This document shows, piece after piece, positions 6,281 through 11,652 of a stretch of DNA of 11,652 nt. The position numbers and the translations under genes are program-made. The notes under the pieces are model-generated. The model was not told the origin of the DNA and made no database searches. It saw nothing but the letters and a program-made list of their open reading frames with translations. The stretch is from Oscillospiraceae bacterium. Lineage in GTDB: Bacteria; Bacillota; Clostridia; UMGS1810. The stretch spans positions 1 through 11,652 of the forward strand of contig JALEIO010000133.1 of NCBI GenBank assembly GCA_022769845.1. Direction: 5' to 3'. The stretch's first letter is position 1. Every line of letters starts with the position of its first letter.

Positions 6281-6505
6281 ATAACATAGGAAATTGCTTG
6301 TTTTGAGTGAGCAATTTTGCTTGTTTCAAAAAAAGCATACCTCCTGCCCTCAAGATGGGGTTAGGGGGTTGAGGCGTTATTACGCTTTTTTATAACATAG
6401 GAAATTGCTCGTTTTGAGTGAGCAATTTTGCTTGTTTCAAAAAAGCGTACCTACCTGCCTGCAAGATTGGGGGTTAGGGGGTTGATGCGTTAAAAACGCT
6501 TTTTT
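6281..6505. repeat. Two tandem copies of a ~111-bp structured intergenic repeat
   Basis: Copy 1 spans 6281-6391 and copy 2 spans 6392-6505; both begin ATAACATAGGAAATTGCT. Their left halves are almost identical and the right halves have diverged slightly. Each holds a stem AAATTGCT/AGCAATTT (6291-6298 with 6310-6317; 6402-6409 with 6421-6428). Each also has a long stem between an A-rich left arm ending GCAT or GCGT and a right arm ACGCTTTTTT (perfect 10 bp in copy 2: 6439-6448 with 6496-6505). The G-rich centre contains TTAGGGGGTTGA. Because the arms end in T runs on both strands, the units could act as bidirectional terminators between the convergent YoaK-family and livF genes. The last two bases overlap the livF stop codon. 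No open frame or protein signature is seen. Confidence 0.75.
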
Positions 6506-7211
6506 ATTTTGCCGACTTTCCAAGATATGCCTTTCGTATGTCTTCGTCCGCCAAAAGCTCGGCGCCGGTACCTGTCATTGTTATTTTTCCTGTTTCCATA
6601 ACATAAGCCTTATCGGCAATTTTTAGTGCCATATTAGCGTTTTGCTCAATAAGAAGCACTGTTACGCCTTGATTGTTTATTTCTTTGATAATATCAAAAA
6701 TATCGCGCACAATAAGCGGAGCAAGGCCAAGCGACGGTTCATCCATCATAATGATTTTAGGCTTGCTCATAAGCGCTCTCGCAACTGCAAGCATCTGCTG
6801 CTCGCCGCCCGAAAGAGTGCCCGCCTGCTGCCAGTTTCTTTCCTTCAAAATCGGGAAAAGGTCGTACATTTTTTTAATGTCGCTGTCAAGACTGTCTTTT
6901 CTCAAATAACCGCCTATTTTTATATTTTCAAGCACGGTTAAATTTGAAAAAACCCTTCGTCCTTCAGGAACAAGCGCAATACCTCGTTCAATAATTTCGT
7001 TAGGACTTTTGCCTGTAAGCTCTTCTCCGTCCAGCTCTATTGAACCCGAATCAGGCTTTACAAGACCTGCAACGGTGCGCAGCGTGGTTGATTTTCCCGC
7101 GCCGTTAGCTCCGATAAGCGTTACAATTTTTTTATCGGGAATTTCAAGGCTTACGCCTCTGATTGCCCGTATTCCGCCGTACGAAACGTGTAAATCGTTA
7201 ATCTTAAGCAT
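6504..7211 (-). CDS. livF: Branched-chain amino acid ABC transporter ATPase LivF
   Basis: This 235-residue protein is one of two ATPases that drive the membrane core of the importer, on the cytoplasmic face. Visible motifs are Walker A GANGAGKST (34-42), the LivF-typical VPEGR (81-85) in the Q-loop region, signature LSGGEQQ (133-139), Walker B IIMMDEP (153-159) and IEQN (188-191) at the switch position, where LivF proteins usually carry Gln. Length is normal. It is the last gene of the operon. Its ATG overlaps the 3' end of livG by 8 nt, suggesting translational coupling. The stop codon overlaps the edge of the intergenic repeat by two bases. Confidence 0.93.
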   Translation of the reverse strand: MLKINDLHVSYGGIRAIRGVSLEIPDKKIVTLIGANGAGKSTTLRTVAGLVKPDSGSIELDGEELTGKSPNEIIERGIALVPEGRRVFSNLTVLENIKIGGYLRKDSLDSDIKKMYDLFPILKERNWQQAGTLSGGEQQMLAVARALMSKPKIIMMDEPSLGLAPLIVRDIFDIIKEINNQGVTVLLIEQNANMALKIADKAYVMETGKITMTGTGAELLADEDIRKAYLGKSAK

Positions 7212-8046
7212 CGTCGCTCACCCCCAAATATGCCTCGATAACCTTTGGATTGTTCTGCACCTCGTCGGGAGTACCCTGTGCAATGAGTTTTCCGAAATCG
7301 AGAACGTAAATTCTATCCGAAATATCCATAACCAAATCCATATGATGCTCAATCATAAGTATTGTAAGGTTAAACTGGTCTCTGATTCTGCCTATAAACG
7401 CGGTAAGCTCCTCGGTTTCCTGCGGATTCATACCCGCCGCCGGCTCGTCCAGAAGGAGCAGGCTTGGATTTGTCGCAAGCGCTCGGGCAATTTCAAGATG
7501 ACGCTGTTTTCCGTACGGAAGATTGGTAGCCTTTTCATCCTTTACCGATGAAAGCCCCAAAATATCCAAAAGCTTTAAAACCTCTTCGCGGTGCTTTTGC
7601 TCCTCTTTATAATTTAAGCGGAAGGTTGCCGAAAAGATGTTTGAGGTTCTTTTTAAATGCTTTGCAATAAGGACATTTTCAAACACCGTCATATTTTTAA
7701 ACAGTCTGATATTCTGGAATGTTCTTGCAATTCCCAGACGTGTAATTTTATCGGGTGTAGGCTCGACAACCGATTTGTATTTGCCGAGATTTCCGCCTTT
7801 GTAAAGCTTTTTCATTTTACCGTGAGGATAATTTTCAATAATGCGCTTGCCGTTAAAGTAAACCGCGCCGTTTGTGGGAGCGTAAACTCCTGTTATAACG
7901 TTAAATGCAGTAGTTTTTCCTGCGCCGTTAGGGCCGATAAGCGCTACGATTTCACCCTTGTTTATATCCAGCGTAAAGTCGCTTACCGCAACAACGCCGC
8001 CGAACTGCATAACAATATTTTCTATGTGAAGTACATTATCATTCAT
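7204..8046 (-). CDS. livG: Branched-chain amino acid ABC transporter ATPase LivG
   Basis: This 280-residue protein is the second ATPase of the importer. It shows Walker A GPNGAGKTT (38-46), a Q-loop at Gln111 in ARTFQNIRLF, a signature of the LivG type LPYGKQR (176-182), Walker B LLLLDEP (196-202) and the switch His234 in IEHH. The C-terminal GTPDEVQNNPKVIEAYLG is characteristic of LivG. It is about 25 residues longer than the E. coli protein (255), mainly from a Lys/Gly-rich insertion near residues 74-99 between the first beta strands and the Q-loop. The ATG shares one base with the livM stop (TAATG), so it is coupled to livM, and its end overlaps livF. Confidence 0.93.
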   Translation of the reverse strand: MNDNVLHIENIVMQFGGVVAVSDFTLDINKGEIVALIGPNGAGKTTAFNVITGVYAPTNGAVYFNGKRIIENYPHGKMKKLYKGGNLGKYKSVVEPTPDKITRLGIARTFQNIRLFKNMTVFENVLIAKHLKRTSNIFSATFRLNYKEEQKHREEVLKLLDILGLSSVKDEKATNLPYGKQRHLEIARALATNPSLLLLDEPAAGMNPQETEELTAFIGRIRDQFNLTILMIEHHMDLVMDISDRIYVLDFGKLIAQGTPDEVQNNPKVIEAYLGVSDDA

Positions 8047-9131
8047 TATTTCTGTACCTCCTCAACTGCTTTTTTACCCTTTTTGCCGCGTTTGAAAATT
8101 GAGGCAATGTAATCCCAAGTAAGCTCGTTGTCGCCCATAATTCCTTTTCGGAAGAATAAAACGACAATCATTAAAATGACTGAGAAAATAACCATTCTAA
8201 AGCCCGAGCGCAAAAGCGGAATTTGAAAACCGCCTATAAACTGCGGCTTGTCAAGGCCGCGCAGCCACCATTCTTTTGAAAAGATGACCAAAAACGCTGC
8301 GATAATACTGCCCGAATAGCTTCCCATACCGCCGATTACCACCATTAAGAGAATGTAGTAGGTTGCGGTTGCAAGCGTAAATGTAGTTGCCGAAATTGCT
8401 TTAAGATACATAGCAAGCAGCGCACCGCCCACTCCGGCAAAAAACGAGCTTATTACAAACGACAGAATTTTGTGTTTCTGCAAATTTATTCCCATTGCCT
8501 CGGCGGCAATTTCGTCATCGCGAATTGCCTTAAATGCTCTGCCGTAGGTGGAATTTTTGATAAGAAACATTATGGCAATACAAATTGCGGCAACAATGAA
8601 AATTGCATAGTACGAATTAAATTTCGGTATGCTGTTAAGTCCGAGAGAGCCGTTTGTTACCTTATTAAGCCACGAGCTTGCGGTAACAATACGCACAACC
8701 TCGGCAAAACCGAGTGTTGCAATTGCAAAATAGTCGCTTTTGAGCCTCAAAACAGGTAAACCGATTAAAAACGCAAAGAACGCCGCAACAAGGCCTGCAA
8801 CTATAAGTGCGGGAATAATCGGCAGTTCAAGGTTTTTAATGCAGTCTGCCACGCCGTAGAGATAATAAACATTATCCCTTACCTCCACAGGAATTGTTAA
8901 AACAGCGTAAGTATAAGCGCCAAGCGTCATAAAGCCTGCAAGACCGAGCGAAAACTGGCCTGTAACGCCGTTGAGCATATTCATAGACACCGCCAAAAGC
9001 GCATAAATTACGCCCATTTGGAGCGATGTGCGGAGCATTGAGGTTGTAGGCAGATTACCTGCGAAAAACACAAAACCCGCAATTATTATAACCGCCAGAA
9101 TTGTGGCGATAAATTTTGTTTGTTTTTTCAT
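8046..9131 (-). CDS. livM: Branched-chain amino acid ABC transporter permease LivM
   Basis: This 361-residue permease forms one half of the membrane channel. It has a basic start (MKKQTKF), then many hydrophobic segments. The family motif NMLNGVTGQFSLGLAGFMTLGAY lies at about 51-73, followed by the DYFAIATLGFAEVVRIV block (133-149). The cytoplasmic coupling loop GRAFKAIRDDEIAAEAMGIN (197-216) contacts an ATPase. The tail is Lys-rich. The start at 9131 is chosen over the open extension to 9212: that extension runs inside livH, while AGGTG precedes ATG 9131 at suitable distance and the product then begins at the first membrane span. It lies 22 nt after livH and overlaps livG by one base. Confidence 0.92.
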   Translation of the reverse strand: MKKQTKFIATILAVIIIAGFVFFAGNLPTTSMLRTSLQMGVIYALLAVSMNMLNGVTGQFSLGLAGFMTLGAYTYAVLTIPVEVRDNVYYLYGVADCIKNLELPIIPALIVAGLVAAFFAFLIGLPVLRLKSDYFAIATLGFAEVVRIVTASSWLNKVTNGSLGLNSIPKFNSYYAIFIVAAICIAIMFLIKNSTYGRAFKAIRDDEIAAEAMGINLQKHKILSFVISSFFAGVGGALLAMYLKAISATTFTLATATYYILLMVVIGGMGSYSGSIIAAFLVIFSKEWWLRGLDKPQFIGGFQIPLLRSGFRMVIFSVILMIVVLFFRKGIMGDNELTWDYIASIFKRGKKGKKAVEEVQK

Positions 9132-9153
9132 ATATTCTGCACCTTCTCCGTTA

Positions 9154-10035
9154 TTATACCTTTTCACGCTCTTTTTCGCCGAACAAGCCTGTCGGTCTGA
9201 ACAAAAGCACAACTATCAAAATTACAAAAGTGAATGCGTCGGAAAATTCCGAAAAAATTCCCGCTTTAATAAACGTTTCGCAAAGGCCGATTAAAAATCC
9301 GCCGACAAGCGCGCCGGGAATTGAACCGATGCCGCCGAAAACCGCGGCAACAAAGCATTTTAAGCCGGGAAGAGAACCTGAAAGAGGATAAACCTGCGGA
9401 CGCGGCGTAAAATAGAGAATTGAGCCGACTGCCGCAAGCGCACAGCCTATAACAAAGGTTATGCTGATAACATTGTTGATTTTAACGCCCATAAGCTGTG
9501 CGGTTTCAAAATCCTTTGAAACTGCTCTCATAGCCATACCTACTTTTGTTTTGCTGATAAGCGCAACAAGCGCCACAACAAGCACTATGGTCAAAATCGG
9601 CGTAATAAATGTTACAAGAGAGGTTGAAATTGTGCCGATTGTAATTTTCCTGTCAAGCACGGCGATTGAAGGATATGATTTCGGGAGCGCTGAAAAAAGG
9701 TAGGTTGCAAAGTTTTGCAAAAAGTATGAAACACCGATTGCCGAAATCATAATAGACATTCTCGGAGCGCTTCTAAGCGGCTTGTAAGCAAGCTTTTCGG
9801 TCAAAACGCCGAGAAGAATTGTCGCCAAAATTACTATTACTATTGAAATCTGCCACGGAATTAAAAGGTCGGTCATTGCAATAATCATAAAATAGCCCGC
9901 CATCATAAAAATATCGCCGTGAGCAAAATTTATGAGGCGCAAAATTCCGTATACCATAGTGTAGCCTATGGCAATTAAGGCATAAATACTTCCGATTGAT
10001 ATGCCGTTTAAGCAATTCTGCAAAAATGCGTTCAT
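9154..10035 (-). CDS. livH: Branched-chain amino acid ABC transporter permease LivH
   Basis: This 293-residue protein forms the other half of the permease. The N-terminus has the LivH hallmark GSIYALIAIGYTMVYGILRLINFAHGD (15-41, key residues Gly24, Asn36, His39, Asp41). The ATPase-coupling loop GMAMRAVSKDFETAQLMGV lies at 166-184, and the last spans end in the conserved FRPTGLFGEK (279-288). About eight hydrophobic segments are visible. ATG 10035 is preceded by AAGGGGG at a spacing of 9 nt. The gene follows livK after a 110-nt gap that contains a strong hairpin, so its expression is probably lower than that of the binding protein. Confidence 0.93.
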   Translation of the reverse strand: MNAFLQNCLNGISIGSIYALIAIGYTMVYGILRLINFAHGDIFMMAGYFMIIAMTDLLIPWQISIVIVILATILLGVLTEKLAYKPLRSAPRMSIMISAIGVSYFLQNFATYLFSALPKSYPSIAVLDRKITIGTISTSLVTFITPILTIVLVVALVALISKTKVGMAMRAVSKDFETAQLMGVKINNVISITFVIGCALAAVGSILYFTPRPQVYPLSGSLPGLKCFVAAVFGGIGSIPGALVGGFLIGLCETFIKAGIFSEFSDAFTFVILIVVLLFRPTGLFGEKEREKV

Positions 10036-10091
10036 CGGGATTTTCCCCCTTAAAATTTAAAAAGTACCGTTCGTTCTTAAAAAATGAAATA

Positions 10092-10116
10092 TCGGCGAGG
10101 CAAGAAACCTCGCCGA
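10092..10116 (-). terminator. Intercistronic hairpin between livK and livH
   Basis: TCGGCGAGG (10092-10100) pairs perfectly with CCTCGCCGA (10108-10116) around a 7-nt loop. On the minus strand the T run (ATATTTCATTTTTT) begins only several bases after the stem. It therefore looks like a partial terminator or a 3'-stabilising stem that would leave livK mRNA more abundant than the rest of the operon. No promoter was clearly seen between it and livH. Confidence 0.7.
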
Positions 10117-10145
10117 CTTAAATTTTTGAAAAGCTTTAATGAAAT

Positions 10146-11333
10146 TTATTCAACGGGTGTGAATTTACCGTCTGTAAGCTGTGTTCCGATAAATTTGAAC
10201 GCGCCGTTTTCAATAACCTTAATGTAAGCCTTGTCTTTTTTAGCATCGCCGTTTTCGTCAAATGCGAGCGAGCCTGTAACGCCTGTTGTGTTAAGCGTTG
10301 CAAGAGCGTTGCGGATTGCTGTTGAATCGGTTGATTTAGCAGCCTCGATAGCATCCAGAATAACATTGTACGAGTCAAAGCCAAGTGCCGAAACAGCCGC
10401 AACACCTGCGCTTCCGCCGTTGAGCTTTAAGTTTTCAGCCGAGCTGTTAAGATATGCAACAAAGCCGTCAACAAATTCTTTCGCCGACGGGTCTTTTTCG
10501 TCAAAGAAGGTTGAGAAGGTTATTCCCTCGCAGTTTTCTGCACCTGCGTTTTTGATGATTGTTTCATTTTCCCAGGTGTCGCCTGCCATAATGGGGCAAG
10601 TAACGCCGAGCTCACGAGCCTGTTTTATGAACAATCCTGCCGTAGCGATAGACGAAGGAACGAAAATAACCTCGGGATTAGCAGCTTTAGCCGCAGTAAG
10701 AATAGCGTTAAAGTCTGATTCGTTTGTATTGTATGTGCCTTCATATACTATTTCGCCCGGGAATGCTTTTTTAAAGTACGAAGCAAGACCTGTCGAATAG
10801 TCGTCACCGTTCTGGCAAATTACAGCAGCCTTTTTGTAACCCTTTGTTGTGCCGGCATAGTTTGCCATAACTGTGCCCTGGAACGGGTCGAGGAAGCAAA
10901 CTCTGAAATAATAATCGTTTCCGAGGGTAACTTGGGGATTTGTGCACGAGCAGCCTACCGCAGGGATTTTAGCCTCTGCAAAGGTTGAACCTGCCGCAAT
11001 GGAAACACCCGAGCCGTACGAGCCGATAACTGCCTTTACGCCTGCCGAAACCAGTGATTGAGCAGCTGTAACCGCAGCGGTTTTATCAGACTGATTGTCT
11101 ACTTCAACCAATTCGATTTTATACTCTTTACCGTCAATTGTAACCGAAGGTCTGATTGAGTTAGCATAACGAGCACCGAGAACCTCTTGAACACCGCCGC
11201 CTCCGTTTTCGCCCGTTGTCGGTTCAAACACGCCGATTTTGATTACATCGCCGCTGTCTGCGCTGTTAGTGCCGCACCCTGCAAGCGAAAACACAAGCAC
11301 AAGCGCAAGAACAACCGATAAAAGTTTTTTCAT
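10146..11333 (-). CDS. livK: Branched-chain amino acid type substrate-binding lipoprotein LivK
   Basis: This 395-residue periplasmic-binding-protein type I family member (Leu/Ile/Val-binding group) captures the substrate outside the cell and delivers it to LivHM. A lipoprotein signal is clear: MKK, a hydrophobic stretch, then the lipobox LAGC with lipidated Cys20, followed by a short Ser/Asp-rich tether. Next come the fold's first strand VIKIGVFEPTTGEN and the segment VIGSYGSGVSIAAGSTFAEAKIPAVGCSCTN, which normally contacts ligand and lines the hinge. Start 11333 is chosen over the upstream ATG at 11381: the signal peptide begins there and GGAGGGG lies 5-7 nt upstream. The substrate could be another amino acid, short amide or urea-like compound; members of this family vary. 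It is the first gene of the operon. Confidence 0.92.
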   Translation of the reverse strand: MKKLLSVVLALVLVFSLAGCGTNSADSGDVIKIGVFEPTTGENGGGGVQEVLGARYANSIRPSVTIDGKEYKIELVEVDNQSDKTAAVTAAQSLVSAGVKAVIGSYGSGVSIAAGSTFAEAKIPAVGCSCTNPQVTLGNDYYFRVCFLDPFQGTVMANYAGTTKGYKKAAVICQNGDDYSTGLASYFKKAFPGEIVYEGTYNTNESDFNAILTAAKAANPEVIFVPSSIATAGLFIKQARELGVTCPIMAGDTWENETIIKNAGAENCEGITFSTFFDEKDPSAKEFVDGFVAYLNSSAENLKLNGGSAGVAAVSALGFDSYNVILDAIEAAKSTDSTAIRNALATLNTTGVTGSLAFDENGDAKKDKAYIKVIENGAFKFIGTQLTDGKFTPVE

Positions 11334-11369
11334 AAATACCCCTCCAAAAATAAATAAATATATAAATAT

Positions 11370-11398
11370 ATCATAATACAATTATTTTAATTTGTCCA
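11370..11398 (-). promoter_or_regulatory. SigA-type promoter of the liv operon
   Basis: TGGACA (11398-11393) and TATGAT (11375-11370) on the minus strand are separated by 17 bp; each matches consensus at five of six positions. Transcription would start near 11363, giving a leader of about 30 nt. No leader peptide, riboswitch or attenuator is visible in so short a leader. Confidence 0.75.
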
Positions 11399-11407
11399 TA
11401 GTTTTGT

Positions 11408-11437
11408 AAAATTTTTGCAAATTTGAACAAAAATTTT
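11408..11437. promoter_or_regulatory. A/T-rich inverted repeat just upstream of the liv promoter
   Basis: AAAATTTTTG (11408-11417) and CAAAAATTTT (11428-11437) are perfect inverted 10-mers around a 10-bp centre, 10 bp upstream of the -35. The site could be a regulator's operator, an UP-element-like A-tract or a bent segment; sequence alone does not separate these. The remaining stretch 11438-11550 shows no gene or clear signal. Confidence 0.35.
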
Positions 11438-11550
11438 TTTTACATTGTGTGCGCAAAGAGCCGAAATTTGTTGATTTTTTGACTAATGCGCGGTATGAGG
11501 ATAAATAGTTTTTGAATGAAAAATAAAAACAGGTGTTACAAATTAAAAAA

Positions 11551-11577
11551 GGTTGAGGAAAAAGCTTTTCCTCAACC
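11551..11577 (-). terminator. Intrinsic terminator of the gene at the right edge
   Basis: GGTTGAGGAAAA (11551-11562) pairs perfectly with TTTTCCTCAACC (11566-11577) around a 3-nt loop. On the minus strand it is followed directly by TTTTTTAA, so it terminates leftward transcription from the partial gene ending at 11590. It insulates the liv promoter from that gene. Confidence 0.88.
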
Positions 11578-11589
11578 CGTATTGTTATG

Positions 11590-11652
11590 TTATTTATACT
11601 GTATCATAGTGTCTTTATCTGACCAAACAAATGCTTTTGCGGTGTAATTTCC
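11590..11652 (-). CDS. C-terminal fragment of a probable surface protein
   Basis: The final 20 codons and TAA stop of a minus-strand gene lie at the window edge; the rest is outside. The readable tail is GNYTAKAFVWSDKDTMIQYK. A closing pattern of the kind KAFVW-(few residues)-DTM/L-x-P/Q is common at the C-terminus of large secreted proteins of Clostridia, including carbohydrate-active and SLH-bearing proteins, where it ends a beta-sandwich domain. The frame is supported by the intrinsic terminator 12 nt past the stop. The identity of the full protein cannot be told. Confidence 0.55.
   Translation of the reverse strand, partial: GNYTAKAFVWSDKDTMIQYK

Noticed and set aside
6354..6484. G-quadruplex in the tandem repeat (GGGG TTA GGGGG)
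   Set aside because: Each copy has only two long G runs. Four runs would need both copies more than 100 bp apart, so the stem structures explain the sequence better.
6281..6505. CRISPR-like or insertion-sequence origin of the two repeats
   Set aside because: Copies are directly adjacent without spacers. There is no transposase frame, terminal inverted repeat pair or target-site duplication.
9132..9212. N-terminal extension of LivM to 9212
   Set aside because: It would run inside the end of livH and add a Cys-rich, non-hydrophobic leader. ATG 9131 has its own ribosome site and starts at the first membrane span.
10231..10800. Open frame of 189 codons on the plus strand opposite livK
   Set aside because: Mirror frame of a well-supported binding protein. 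Ser/Ala-rich translation without motif or start signal.
11334..11362. Riboswitch or T-box leader for the liv operon
   Set aside because: The inferred leader is only about 30 nt, too short for a known amino-acid-sensing RNA.
11334..11381. N-terminal extension of LivK to 11381
   Set aside because: It would place the SD and part of the promoter in the coding region and put 16 residues ahead of an otherwise standard lipoprotein signal.

Overview
The window looks like a chromosomal segment of a low-GC Firmicute, most likely an uncultured anaerobic gut Clostridia. The evidence is AT-rich spacers, strong AGGAGG-type ribosome binding sites, SigA-like promoters, a lipoprotein-type binding protein, extracytoplasmic proteins with copper-amine-oxidase-like stalk domains, and a divergent AraC/cupin regulator next to uronate genes. 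This assignment is inferred from style and gene content; there is no rRNA or marker gene in the window. No CRISPR array, tRNA, transposase or phage gene was seen.

Left block (1-3559), uronate/pectin catabolism. On the minus strand, kduI (4-deoxy-L-threo-5-hexosulose-uronate isomerase) is followed by kduD (2-deoxy-D-gluconate 3-dehydrogenase type SDR). Together these would convert the unsaturated uronate product of pectin or uronan cleavage into 2-keto-3-deoxygluconate. An AraC-family regulator is transcribed divergently from a spacer of about 108 bp that holds a TTGCAATT direct repeat 32 bp apart. The isomerase is unusual: its frame carries an extra 269-residue N-terminal part with a galactose-binding-like (discoidin-type) domain, yet a strong Shine-Dalgarno sequence lies just before an internal ATG that would start a normal 276-residue KduI.

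Middle block (3560-6505). A secreted protein with two stalk-type repeats and C-terminal MORN repeats is read leftward. A YoaK/DUF1275 membrane protein is read rightward. They diverge from a shared spacer with a good promoter for each. The YoaK gene ends in a clear hairpin terminator, followed by two tandem copies of a structured repeat of about 111 bp.

Right block (6504-11398), a complete branched-chain amino acid type ABC importer read leftward in the order livK (lipoprotein), livH, livM, livG, livF. It has one clear promoter upstream and a strong hairpin between livK and livH that probably sets a higher level of the binding protein. The last three genes are translationally tight (22-nt gap, then 1-nt and 8-nt overlaps). 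The extreme right edge holds the last 20 codons of another minus-strand gene and its terminator.

The most unusual item is the in-frame joining of a carbohydrate-binding-like domain to KduI with an internal start site. The next most useful are the AraC operator candidate and the covarying tandem intergenic repeat.
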